Source: Prunus persica (lineage: Eukaryota; Streptophyta; Magnoliopsida; Rosales; Rosaceae). Taken from it: a DNA stretch of 64,000 nucleotides. The number at the start of each line of letters is the position of its first letter. Positions within the stretch are counted from its first letter, which is position 1. The stretch spans positions 4,203,385-4,267,384 of the forward strand of contig NC_034014.1 of NCBI RefSeq assembly GCF_000346465.2, read 5' to 3'. Made by a program: the position numbers and the translations under genes. Shown one piece after another: positions 50,126 through 61,596 of this stretch. Below the pieces are notes generated by a model. That model ran no database searches. It was not told the DNA's origin and worked only from the letters and a program-made list of their open reading frames with translations.

Positions 50126-52189
50126 GGGCTTTCATCTCCTCTTTTATAGCTTGGACCCATTTAGGATCTTTCAATGCTTCAGAGACCTTGGTTGGAATAT
50201 GGATAGCAGACAACTGATGCACAAAAGCCTTGAGTGGTTCAGACAGCTTCTCAGTGGATACATGATTTACAATTGGATACTTGGATGTCTTGCCAATATC
50301 AGGTGAATAACGGTTTGGTGGCTTCCCACGATTTTGCCTGAAAGGTAATTGATATCCAATAGTTTTATCATCTAAATGCACAAGTCTAGTAGGAGTAGTT
50401 ACCTCAAGGATATTCTCAGGAGATTGGTCTGTTGGTACTATTGAGTTAGAGGGGGGTCTTCATCTTGTTGTTCTGTATTGTCTGTAGGTGTGAGACTCGG
50501 ATCAGAAATATCTTCGCATGGATCAGGTGGGTCAGGCAATTGATCGCTATGAATGGGCGATTGGTCGCTTTTCGACAGAGAGTAATCTCGTGCTCCAGAC
50601 TCGGAATGGTCAATCATTTCTGTACAAAGGAGAATTTCTTGATTTTCCAAGTTGCTCCAATTCTGCTTTTCACTTCGTATCTCCCCATGAAGTGTAGAAT
50701 TGGATGATGGGTCATGGAAGAACAGCTCAGATTCCAGAAAGGTCACATCCAAAGTGACATATGTTCGTTGGGTAGGAGGGTGATAACAGCGGTAGCCTTT
50801 CTGATAAGTGGCATAACCCACAAAAACACAACGAAGCGCACATGGATCAAGTTTGCTACGTTGATTTTTGTGGAGATGAACGAAAGCCACACATCCAAAG
50901 ATTCGGGGTGTGAGTACCAAAACAGAAGGCAGATGTTTGTGTTGTGCAAGCACCTGTAAGGGAGTTTTAAAGGTCAGTACACTAGAAAGCATGCGGTTGA
51001 TCAGATGAACTGCGGTGACAATAACATCATCCCAGTGATGGCGAGGAACATGAGCGCCAATCAGAAGTGCTCGGGCGGTTTCAAGAAGATGTCGATTCTT
51101 TCGTTCAGCAACACCATTTTGTTGTGGTGTCTGAGGACAAGTCGTCTCATGGATAATTCCATGTTGTTGGAAGTAAGTCTGAAAGTCATGATTGACAAAT
51201 TCTCCACTATTGTCGGAGCGAAGAATCTGGATTTGAGCATTAAACTGAGTTTTCATCTGTTTGTGAAAGGACTGAAAACAGGAAAACACTTCGTTTTTAT
51301 TCTTCAGCAAATAAAGCCATGTCATCCGTGTACAATCATCGATGAATGTGACAAACCATCGAACACCAGAAGGAGCAGTGATAGGAGAAGGTCCCCAGAC
51401 ATCAGAGTGAATTAACGTAAATGGAGTAGTACACTTGTTCGTACTCAACGGGTAGGACACACGGTGACTCTTGGCCAAAATACAAGTCTCACATGTGAAG
51501 TCAGAGTCCTTGAAACCTGAGAATAAATCTGGTATAAGATGCTTCATATAACTAAAAGAAGGATGTCCCAATCGACGGTGCCACAACCAGATTTGCTTTT
51601 GTTTGCTATCAAAGGGATGTGTCACGCTGTTAGCCAGGACGGGACTAAAGTCATCGACATAATATAGCCCCCCTCTCTTAGTACCACGACCAAGAATCTC
51701 ATTAGTGTGAATATCCTGAAGCAAACAAAAACTCGGGTAAATGAGTACACAACAATTCAATTGTAAGCTGACTAACTGACAACAATTTAGTGGATAAAGA
51801 TGGAACAAGTAAAGTATTAGACAGTGTGAGAGAGGATGAGAGTGCAACAGTGCCAGCCCCTGTCACAGGATAAGTAACACCATTGGCATTTGCAATACAG
51901 GTTCGTCGAGGTTGTGTAGTATTCAGAAAATCATCAAGATCAAACGTCATATGATCAGTTGCACCGGAATCAATTATCCAGCTCATGGAATCAATCTTAT
52001 CGGAAGTATGGAATCCATAACCAATACCATTACTGGTCATATTGCATTGTCCTCGATCTATAAGAGTAGCCCACCAATTGGGGTAGCCATGCGATTTAAA
52101 ACAAGTCTCACAAGTGTGTCTTGGATCACCACAATATGCGCAATCTAGTCCACGTGTCGGGGTCGTTAGTCTAGAAGTCATAATTTGTG

Positions 52190-52450
52190 CAGCGGAAGAT
52201 GCAGAGGATACAGGTTGAGTAGGAATTGGGATCGGAATCTGAGCCTGAGTCGGGGCCGGAGTCAGAGTCGAAATTGGGATCAGGGTCTGAATCAGAGACA
52301 AATTCGGGTTTGGGGTCATCATCGGAGTGGGGGTCGAGGTCGTCTTCGGAGTCGGGGTCGGGGTCGTCGTCGTCATAGTCGGGGTCGGGGTCGGGGTCGT
52401 CAAAAAAGGATCCTGATTCTGGATCGGGTTCGGGGTCAAAGTCTGCATCT
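52190..52450. repeat. GTCGGG-type low-complexity coding repeat
   Basis: On the plus strand, irregular GTCGGG/GTCGGA units make many short G-runs. On the minus strand these code the Thr-Pro/Asn-Pro stretch of the copia protein. Confidence 0.8.
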
Positions 52451-52619
52451 GTAGGAGCGGAGCCATCTGGGCACTCAACTCAATGATGGTTGGTGGAGAA
52501 TGAGAGAAGGAGTCGGTGGTGCTACCTCCATGAGGGTTGAAAAAAAATCATCAACCCCCATAGCAGCGGCGGGGTTTGAAACTAGAGTCAGCAATTCTAA
52601 GATCGCCGCTCTGATACCA

Positions 52620-52853
52620 TGCTAAAATATGAAAACTATGAGAGAATATTTGTTTGTGGGAATTTTCTGTATATTCTTCTCCTTGTAGGAGGTCATATTT
52701 ATAATACAACGAAACCTGAATGGGCAAGTAAATATTAAATTCCTAAATCTATTTGCAGTAGGAAATCAGGAATTAAAGTAAATCAATTACAATTATAATA
52801 GGAATTCTTGGTGTGTAAGGAAAGTAAGTCAATATCCACAAGTCACGCCAACA
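52620..52853 (-). repeat. 5' LTR of copia insertion 2
   Basis: 234 bp, about two base differences from the partner at 48421-48654. It adjoins the primer-binding site. Confidence 0.95.
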
Positions 52854-52858
52854 CAATT

Positions 52859-54662
52859 CACAAGGACTCTTTGAATCAGATTTTGTAGGAAACCCTCTAA
52901 CAGACCATAATCAATGACTAAAATAAGACTCTCCGTATTCAAATGGATATGCATGGACTAAATCAATTCAATTTTTTGGTTGCAGGAAGACTACTCTGTT
53001 TATAGATACTAAAGAACCCTTTTCAAAAGGGTTATGTCCCAATAAGAAAAATCAACTAATGCATTCATTGAATAAACATGTGCTTTGATACCTCTTCTAA
53101 AAATTGACAAAGTATACCATAGTCTAATGAACTCTATTAATTTCCATTCAAATAGGAAAATTAATATTAATTAATATTAAATTTCCAACAAAAAACAAAT
53201 CCAACGATAAGCCTATAAGTCTATACTAGCCCCACGCGTGTGCCAATTAGTTTTTTTTTTTCTTTTAAAATTAAAAAACATAATGAATAGTTGTATTTCA
53301 TAAAAATAAAACCCATTATCTGATTTTGTTTTTAATTTAAAAAAAAATAATATAAAAAGTGTGAATTTACCATATTGTCCTCATTGAATTAATAATTTCA
53401 ATTCTTAATGTTTATATTAACCAAATGTATTTTTTAGTATTTTGAATGTTTCACAATTCTCTTCCTTTTGCTTTCTTTTTTTGTATATTTATAATCCAAA
53501 TATCCATTTTTTTTTTTCAGAAGTCATATCCTTACCTTTAATCAAAAGCCTAACCACCAGAGATAAACCCGCCAAATCCTCAATCATCAAACCACCGCCA
53601 TAGCCACAACCTCTGACCTTTCCAACCCCTACTGTCACCACCACCACCCAGTCAAACTCTATCTACACCAGCAACACCACAACGCGTACCCAATCGAACC
53701 TCATCGCCACCCCAATCACTCAGACCATAATAGCCACTATAGCCCAAGTTGAACCCAATTCACATCACCACCATCAACTAGTGGAACCAGAATGAGAGAT
53801 TGGGTAGGGTAGATAAGAAAAGAGAGCTAGAGAAATTGCTGAAGGGGAGAGAGGAAATGAAAGAGAACTAGAGAGGGGAGAGAGAGAAAGGAAAAAAGAA
53901 AAGAAAAAGGGAAATTGAATGGTGGTGTTCTTAATTCTTATTTATGTTTTTCCTTTAGACATGGGTGGTTGTCTTTTGTATACGATAATATTTTGCATTT
54001 TTAAGATAATTCTTTTTAACAGTATTTTAAGATAATTCTAGTTTTTTCTTTTCTTTTCTTTTACATTAGAAATTTATTATATTTTTAGTCTATGTAAAAC
54101 ATTATTTAAAATGCCTTAAAAAATAACTCACATAGATTATAGGATACATTTTAATTAAAGTTACATATTCTTTATTTATGTTATTCTTAAATTATATTAC
54201 CAGACACGTTTTCACTATTTTTATTTTCTGAATTTGTTTTCCAACTAATCTACTAGAAGCATTCTCGAATCCAGAATATACAAATTTGTTTTCTCATTTT
54301 CATTCTCTGAAAATATTTTCGAAAAACATTCTTCGACAACAGACGGGCCCTTATTGTTTTTGTGTTGTTAGTACCAATTGAAGTGAAAACATATTGTATT
54401 ATAAAAAATAAAAATAAAATCATCTTTCAGAACAAAAATCCTTTGTTGCTTCCATTAGTAGCATATCACATTTACATAGACATATATCTCTGCAAGAAAA
54501 AGATATATGGCCCAGCAAGCTAATCTTATAAAGAAGCCCAATTCCCTTTTATTCACATGTAGAGCAGCTTTCCCTTTAGCTTTGCTCCAAAGAATTCTTC
54601 CCATTAGCTCTTGTTCCTTGTATTGCTATGAGTTGAGAATTGAGTTGGCAAACAATTTAAAG
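52859..54662. other. Intergenic, 3' flank of laccase
   Basis: No gene recognised. The DNA is AT-rich with purine-rich GAGAGA patches near 53800-53900. The first part may be diverged gypsy sequence, but it matches no domain I know. Confidence 0.4.
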
Positions 54663-57600
54663 CTAACACTTGGGAAGGTCGCTTGGAGGTGGTAGAACAG
54701 ATTCATTTGGGCCTTTGCCATTGTCCACCACAAATGCCATTTTAAGCCCCCATGTTGTGTGCACTTCAAGATGACAATGCATAAACCAAACTCCTGCATA
54801 CATATAAAAGGAAAAATATGGTTATATTGGAAACTTTCTTCCGTAATAGACATGTTATGTTGTCAAATTCTCAATTAATAGATATAACATTTAGTTCGAA
54901 TGTATGATTAGATTCAGCCTGACAATATAATAAGTTATATATTTCATAAGAGGAAATTTGTCATGGTTTACCTGGATTATCAGCCCTGAATCTAATAGCA
55001 GTCCATCCACCAGATGGCACTCCTATTGTGTTCCTCTCAACAGGGTCAATAAGATTAAATCTTTTTGGATCTGTCTTTGGGTTGAAATTCCCCAATCCCC
55101 TCCCAACCTCAAAGAAATTAAACCCATGAAGATGAACTGGATGGTTTTCAGGGGCAATCATCCCAGTGTCTTGCAACACAAGCTGCACTGTAGAGTTATA
55201 AGCAAGTCTATAAAGCCTAGTCCCCTTCATGGTCTGCATATTCGTCGGCTGTGGGCCCGTATAATTATAAGGATTCAAAGGGTTTCCGGGAAAATCATCG
55301 GTAAAAACTCCACTTATGTTGAAGAAATGTGCTTGAAGAAGTGAGATTTTGGGCATCACAAATGTGACATTATTGATATCTGCCACCACTCTGTTGCCAT
55401 TGGCACATGAAGCACAAGTGTGAAGGCCAAGGCCAACAGTGAACAAAAGAGAGTGGTCAATTTTCAATGGAACCCTAGCAGGAAACTTGACTGAATTCAG
55501 GCTTCTGAGGGAATTTGTAAACTTTGTTGCAACTAGTGTGGCATTTTGAGGAGGTGGGGCTGTGAGGGTGGTCCTAGTGCTTTCGGGGGTGCCCGTATAG
55601 TGCAAAGTAGCAGTGGCAGTTTTGTTGTCTACAAGGATGGTTGGATTGTCCATGAAAGGTGAGGCTGCAACCAAGTACTTGCCTGTGCCATGGTTGGTTG
55701 ATAGAAGAACGTTTGTGGTCTGCCCTGGGGCTATCAGAACGGTGTCAGTTTTGAAGGGTTTTGTGTACACAGCATCAACCTCAACCACGGTTAGTTTGTG
55801 GTTGGCTATCTTGAAGAAGAGCTCTTCATTGAGCGCAGCATTGATGATTCTTAGCATGTATGTCTTGCCAGGTCTTACTGGTAATTTAAACCCTCCTGCA
55901 CGTATGCACATCATGTTTAAATTTGGTGATAATTGATCAAAATAGTGTAGATGGCTAGAGTGATACGAGGGAGACTATACAATGTGACAGTTGATGTGTC
56001 AGTTACTTAGTGAGATTAATTGATCCGCATCATCAACTGTCACATTATATGATTAACTAATATGGCATTCTCGTACACGTATGTGTATTTACCTTGTGAA
56101 GAGCAGGTAGATAGAGGGCCCGAATGACCATTAATTGTGTGAGCATCAGAGACATTCGGGGCTGAGCCAGATTTCAAAGCCTGATTAATAACAGATTCCA
56201 CATCTGATTTCCACCATTCACCTACAAGTTTACAATAATCATAAGCAATCTTACAATACTTGATGGATTATGAGAAATATGAAAGGGTACTTGGATCATG
56301 GGGGCACCTAAGATTACAACAACTTCTTTTTGGGGTGCAGGAAATGGGTATGGGACCCCAAGCTTGGGTAAGATGACCAAGGCGCCATGGAGTGTGGCCC
56401 TGAGCCACAGGATGTGTGCATGCCACCAAAGTGTGCCCCTTTGCCCAGTGATGGTGAAGTTGTACACATAGTTTTGACCGGGTTGAATTGGACATTGGGT
56501 TATGTATGCCGGCCCATCAGCCCAACCCGTCCGCAGTTGTCGGATTCCATGCCTTTTTACGGAAATATTATTATTAGTAATAAGAAATTAAATACTGAAA
56601 AATATAATAATACAAAGTAATGACGATTATTAACAATTGAAAACTCATATTTATGTATAGGAGTGAAAGTTGGAGACATTACCAATGGATGCTAACATTG
56701 TATTTGACGTGGTTGACCACCTTGATCAGCACTGTGTCATCTTCCCTAGCATATATGGTGGGCCCAGGGTACCTTCCATTGACTGTGACAATGGGCTTGC
56801 TTGAACATAATCTTGAGGTTTTCTTTTGCACCACCTACGAAACCCACACATGTTTTCATCAAGTCAAAACTGTAACAACACTCTCACAAGTTTGGTGGCT
56901 TCCTCAACCACACCCCACACCCCACACCCCTCACGCTTTGCTGTTTGATTAAGTTTTGCTTATTTATATATAACAAGCCAATCTGAGAGACAACCAATTT
57001 TATCTATCTTCAACTTTTTTCAAAATCTTTAGATGTTGACGACTTGAATGGTTGAACACTTGGTTGCTGTGTCTGGGTGAGAGACAAGCTGAGTTTAGGC
57101 AAGTTTTTATCAACATCAAGAATAATTAAGAAAAGCAAATGACGCACTAGTGTAGTAGTTAAAAACAATTGCTCTCTCATGTAAAGCTCTGGGTTCGAGT
57201 CTTAATATTTGTGTAGTGTGTGTATGTGTGAGTTTAGTATATTATCGCCAATTTCAATATGAAATGTTCTTAAAAAAAAAAAAAAAAAAAAAAAGAAACG
57301 AGAAAATAATAAATGATGTAGTTGTCCAGAATTAGAGTTCAATTTTGTACGTTGGCTAGTCACCTCAACTTAATTACTTAATTAAGCTGGGATTGGATTA
57401 ATATTTAGCAAGAAAGAAAGAGACAAAAACATGCATATATACGATAAGAGCAGCATGCAAGCATGTAATTAATTATTAAGAGAGGCCAACCGTGTTGCTC
57501 CCTGTAGAAGCCTTAATTTTCTTGTGCAAGTGGCTTATGGATAATGTAATATAATTATGATCAATACAAAAACTTATCATTTAAAACTCGCAAAAAAGGC

Positions 57601-58110
57601 ATAAGCTTTCCCTAATGTTGCTGTTGCTCAAACATCAGTTTAGAGTAACTCATAGTTAAGAATGACATAAACCATACCCAGCAAACTAGACGCATGTAGA
57701 CAACCTTCTGCATGTCCTGCTAGCATGCATGTATATATTGGATGAAATAAACCATTTCAAATCTCACCCCGTATGCATTCAATGTGTTACATATATACAA
57801 GACAGCATCATGAATATTCAATAATAAAGCATTTATCTTTGCACTCGAGAACTCTTGCCGGCCATCTTCTTAGCTATATTAGTCATTAGATGTCTTAACC
57901 CTATGTCAATGAAAGAATAAGGCTGCAGGGTGGCATCTAGCTACAGTTTACTCTAAAATAGATGCAAAACAAGGGGATTGACATAATTAACTCAAAAATT
58001 AATGTTATACTTACATTGAACTTGTAATGTCGAACCATGCATTCCACTGATGCTGGAAACAACAAACAAGCCACCAAAACCAAGGCACGAATCACACGCA
58101 CCATCTCCAT
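54663..58110 (-). CDS. Laccase (multicopper oxidase)
   Basis: Secreted p-diphenol:oxygen oxidoreductase; plant laccases oxidise monolignols and other phenolics in the cell wall. Six exons (58015-58110, 56683-56834, 56308-56552, 56093-56221, 54972-55895, 54663-54793) join to 1677 nt, 558 aa, normal for the family. A signal peptide spans about residues 1-23 ([20 protein letters not shown]). Copper ligands are present: IHWHG (His82, His84), WWHAH (His127, His129), HPVHLHGF (His459, 462, 464) and HCHLEVH (521-527, Cys522 for the type 1 copper). Ten residues past the Cys is Leu, as in typical plant laccases. ATG 58110 was chosen, with a second ATG at 58104. The protein ends in Cys. The mRNA carries a likely miR397 site. 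Intron 1 (1180 bp) holds an antisense SINE. Confidence 0.95.
55826..55846 (-). promoter_or_regulatory. Predicted miR397 target site in laccase mRNA
   Basis: The plus strand here matches miR397 (recalled as UCAUUGAGUGCAGCGUUGAUG) at 19 of 21 positions. The two differences, at positions 9 and 15, are both G:U wobbles on the mRNA, so all 21 bases can pair. It codes INAALNE, where many plant laccases carry their miR397 site. Cleavage and copper-dependent control are inferred from the family. Confidence 0.75.
57138..57294 (+). mobile_element. tRNA-derived SINE in laccase intron 1
   Basis: About 157 bp with a tRNA-like head (GCACTAGTGTAGTAGTTAA as A-box region), a B-box GGTTCGAGTCT at 57192-57202 and a 23-base poly(A) tail at 57272-57294. 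It lies antisense to the laccase gene. A similar GTGTGTGAGTTTAG-like tract occurs in the segment near 21.4 kb, suggesting one family. The target duplication is unclear, so the left edge is approximate. Confidence 0.7.
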
Positions 58111-58134
58111 TTTTCTCTCTCTTGATCCTTATAG

Positions 58135-58160
58135 CTCTCTCTCTCTCTCTCTCTCTCTCT
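58135..58160. repeat. (CT)n microsatellite in laccase leader
   Basis: CT run of about 26 bp, 25 bp upstream of the laccase ATG, within the probable 5' UTR (GA on the mRNA strand). Confidence 0.9.
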
Positions 58161-58233
58161 GAGACCCTCAGTGTTTTTTTTGGTGTTCTATGTCGTAGTG
58201 CTGTGCTGCAAAAGAAGCTATTGACCAAGCCAA

Positions 58234-58240
58234 ATTTATA
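58234..58240 (-). promoter_or_regulatory. Possible TATA box of laccase gene
   Basis: TTTATAAATTTGG on the minus strand, about 125 bp upstream of the ATG. It leaves a leader of about 95 nt that includes the GA repeat. Confidence 0.5.
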
Positions 58241-60663
58241 AAGAGATAAAAACTACGTAGTGCTGTGCTGCTGCCATGTCGTTTTTGCGTAGTTTGGTAG
58301 ATGAAGGGATACTTGAGAATGAAGCTCTGCATATAAATAAAAAACTTGTTTATACGTACCGCAGCAGGCCAGAAACTTATTTGATCTTAATTATCTTGTG
58401 TCTCACGCAAAGTAGTTATCTGTCAACTAAAACACTAGGTTTGATTTGAAGCCAGTGTATAAGGTTGATGTCAATTTCTTTAATTGGGCTGGGTGGTCAG
58501 ATCAGATCAGCCACTGCATGGTTTGGTGGCCGTATTGGGTAAAGTACACCCAAACCCCAGCTAACTAACAAAAAAGTTGCTATCGATTTACTTTTCCAAC
58601 CATGGAAGCTCTCCAAGGTCAAGGAGATGACATACACAACAAGGCACTGGCTCAACAGAATCACCCACTTGATTATTCCTTTTGTTTTTTGTTTTTGTTT
58701 TTTGGGTTTGTTTTATATTGTTATTGACTAATTACATCTACATATTATATTCACTTGCATTAAGTTCGTGGCAGAATATAACAGAGAAGGCTTCAACAAA
58801 AAGTGGTATAGACCAAAAGTCATTATTACTCTAAAAAGGAACTTAATTTGTCCGATCATCAGCTGATCTATTCCATTTTTAGGTAGAAGCGATATTCTGA
58901 ACTACAAGGGAAGATGGTTTCTTTTACACACATAAAATTATGATGTCAGGGAATTCGAACCTAAGACTTCTGGTCTGCAAGTCTCCATTTTTCACTGGTC
59001 ATCAACAAGATTTTGAGATTTGAACTTGAATCATCATCTGCCAAAACGGAGACTGGATATAACATTTGGACTACCAAAATGGAGGTTTGAATATCGAGCA
59101 CACTTTTTAGGCTTTTCCGAATCGATAACAAATTGATTCGTTGGTTGTATTTCTAATTTGATGTGTTTAAACAAATTAATTAGGATGATCTTTCGTTACG
59201 AGCATAACTAATTAAAGATGGTACTTTAATATGGAAATTTTTTCCATATCCATTTTATAATTGGTGAAGAACGTGTGTTTGAATGTGGTGGGTGGACGAT
59301 AGATACATAAAGGATGTTAACACGAACCAATTTTTTTATAGTTGAGCGATGGTTGTCTTTGGATTGCCAAATCGACCGGAAAGGTTTGCTTTCTGAAAGC
59401 TAAAGATTAGAGAGGGGTTGGTAACAGCTCATCTAACCTTGCATGAGTTAATTACACACATGAAATTAATTCATATATGTCTTGTCATTTCCCAGTTTGG
59501 TCTAGTGTTTCATTTTCTTTCGTTTTTTCTTTCTTTTTGATAAAATCTTTGGTATAACAATTGTATGAGGTCGACATGCTATCGTGATACGATAAATTAA
59601 TAAGAGAGTTTCTATTGACATTCCAAAAAGATTATTTTGCACTCCTCTCGTATCTTCATTAATCGGCCACCATCGCGAAATGGAAGTAAAACATGGAATT
59701 TAAAGTTCTAAAACATGCATTTTTGGGTTTTTTTTCTTTTCCTTTTCATTCAGTCTTCTATCAATTCAACTACCATTGTGAAATATATAATATTCAAACA
59801 ATGCAAATATCTCTATTGACTGATTAATCAAATATCAACGTCTCTGTGGCTCTTTGTTATATTGTTAGACTGGCCCAGATCGATATTATCTATCAAAACA
59901 GATCAAACCCATATTTTGAAGGCCATAGTTTGGATCAAAACTTTTAAGCCCAACCTATTTCAGAACTTGGAATATGCAGGCATCAAACCAATGTTCGCTT
60001 GCTCAGTCAGAACTTGGCCGCACAATTTGTATCATTTTTTCTTTCAACAACTTATCATGTGACATTAAGGTCTTATTTTTATTTTCTATAAAATGATATT
60101 TTAAATTATTCTAATGTACGGGGAGAATAATTAAACTCGAGTGCAACATAGCGAGTATAATATCTCTTAATCAGTTGACCTAACTCACATTTGTCATGTG
60201 ACACTAAATTTGACTTTCACACTAAAATATATGGAAACAAAACATAAAGAATTCGAAGGAACGATAACTGCATTTGGACTTCATTTTCTTTAAAACAACA
60301 TTGTTTCGAAGTATTTTTCTGGTAAAGTAGCAAGGTAGGTAGGTCAGAGCTGCCCTGAAGGCTCTCAGAACAAATTCTCAGTGTTTTTCTTTGAAATTAC
60401 AATTTGCCTAAACTGAGGATCTACAGCTTTCTGGTGCGCCCCTGATCTGTCCAAGAACCAAAGGGTGTGTGTTTCACATTAACAAAGAGGGTGACTTTGT
60501 ACAGTCGGCTGCAACCTAGCATTTGTCAAATGAATGGTTTTGTAGGAGCCAGCAATTTTGCGAAATATGTACAATTTCCTTTTATGTACATATGGTTGGC
60601 TCCTTGACCAAGAGAAATTAAAGACAAATGAGAGATCGATGAAGCATAATCTGCTGACTTTGG
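58241..60663. other. Intergenic region between laccase and USP genes
   Basis: No gene is supported. It contains the laccase promoter, a SINE-like segment near 58.95 kb and the 3' flank of the USP gene. Short frames such as 59862-60062 appear to be chance. Confidence 0.45.
58920..59005 (-). mobile_element. Possible SINE fragment
   Basis: The minus strand has a B-box-like GGTTCGAATTC (58951-58961) about 40 bp after a weak A-box-like stretch, in a tRNA-head arrangement. There is no tail or target duplication. Confidence 0.35.
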
Positions 60664-61596
60664 TTAAGCCAGAAGCCAGAAGTTTTTGTGGGTTCTTGAG
60701 TTGAGAAGGTAGCCTCTATCCTGGCCCTTTTTCTGTACAGCAACACAAGCACACTTGCTATTTTCAATCAAATAATCTGCTGTGTCTATGGCTTTGTTAG
60801 TCGTCCCTCGCCCGGCTCCAGGCCACGTATATGTTCTGGTTTCATAGGAGCAAACCAAAGAATTAATTAGCAAATAATATAGCTAGCTGAATAATCTGTT
60901 TTCACATATACTACATCTCAACAGCACTGTTAATTTGACCTAAAACAAAAAATTTTAAAAAGTTTGATGGCACTTTAATTTCTTAGAAGTAGACAAAAGA
61001 CATGTTTAGGGTATATTAGTGAATCGCATCATGTGACAAGTGAGAATTCAGTTATTACGTCAAGTACTTTGTATTATATAACTTGATACATCGCTTATCA
61101 CGTAATATGGATGATAAGACATTGTAACAACTAGAACATGTAACATGTACAAGAAAACTCACCCTAGGATTTCGATAGAAATTCTCCGCCGTTGCCCTAT
61201 AATTATGATATCAATCCCAAGAGCATCGCTTTGATGTAGGATAGTGTTGGCTTTGTCCTTGCCATCTTCCATTCCCATCCTCTCCGCACGCACACTCAGC
61301 TTTGGCTTAACACGCTTGCATGCATTCTTCATTTCTTTAAGAAAATCCACGCCCTCGTCTGCGTTGATCCCTTCCAAGGACATGGTGGCTATGGCCGTGG
61401 AGGCAATGCTAGGTATTTTGAGCAGCGTCGTGAATGTGTTTCGCCACGTGTTTTGGTTCTCGACAAAGAAGAGGATTAATTCATCGTGTTCGAGCACTAC
61501 ATGAGCGAGCGCATATTGAAGCGCGCTCGCTGACTCTCGGGTTGGATCCGCCACCACCATTACTCGCCGTGCAGGCGTGGTTGCTTGGCCTTCCAT
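60664..61596 (-). CDS. Universal stress protein (UspA-like) family protein
   Basis: Small alpha/beta nucleotide-binding-fold protein. Exons 61163-61596 and 60664-60835 join in frame (606 nt, 201 aa). It opens MEGQATTPARRVMVVADPTR, where VMVVADPTRESASALQYALA is the usual first strand and helix. A second strand, ELILFFVENQN, follows. GIDIIIIGQRR leads to WPGAGRGTTNKAIDTADYLI, which ends in strand CACVAVQ. The C-terminus GYLLNSRTHKNFWLLA is shared by a plant subgroup I recall (At3g03290/At5g17390-like). The G-2X-G-9X-G ATP loop is not clear, so ATP binding is uncertain. The frame stays open 66 nt upstream without another ATG, so ATG 61596 is chosen. Function unknown beyond the family link to stress. 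Confidence 0.85.

Larger units (their letters stand above)
48662..52478 (-). pseudogene. Copia pol gene, frameshifted and gag-poor
   Basis: Read on the minus strand. A Thr-Pro-rich stretch (52200-52450) and a CYCC/H-like knuckle lead to a protease site DSGATDHM. Integrase follows (HRRLGHPSF to about 51000), then reverse transcriptase with YVDDMI and RNase H ending KAISSKAFHNSLDQLG. At least three frame changes break it: near 51702-51847, near 50440 and near 49310-49325. The gap at 49978-50125 removes the start of the reverse transcriptase. The UBN2-type gag domain expected near the primer site is absent. The element could move only with help. Confidence 0.9.
48421..52853 (-). mobile_element. 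Ty1/copia retrotransposon, insertion 2
   Basis: A 4433-bp element (148 bp of it unsequenced) on the minus strand. LTRs of 234 bp at 48421-48654 and 52620-52853 differ at about two bases. CAATT flanks both sides (48416-48420 and 52854-52858). The primer site TGGTATCAGAGC (minus strand, 52608-52619) is a perfect initiator-Met match and abuts the LTR. A polypurine tract GAGGGGGAG lies at 48655-48663. It inserted into the gypsy remnant, opposite in orientation to copia insertion 1. It is recent by LTR identity but defective. Confidence 0.95.

Noticed and set aside
52185..52454. Arg/Gly/Ser-rich plus-strand frame
   Set aside because: It is the opposite strand of the copia Thr-Pro repeat region and an artefact of the GTCGGG repeat.
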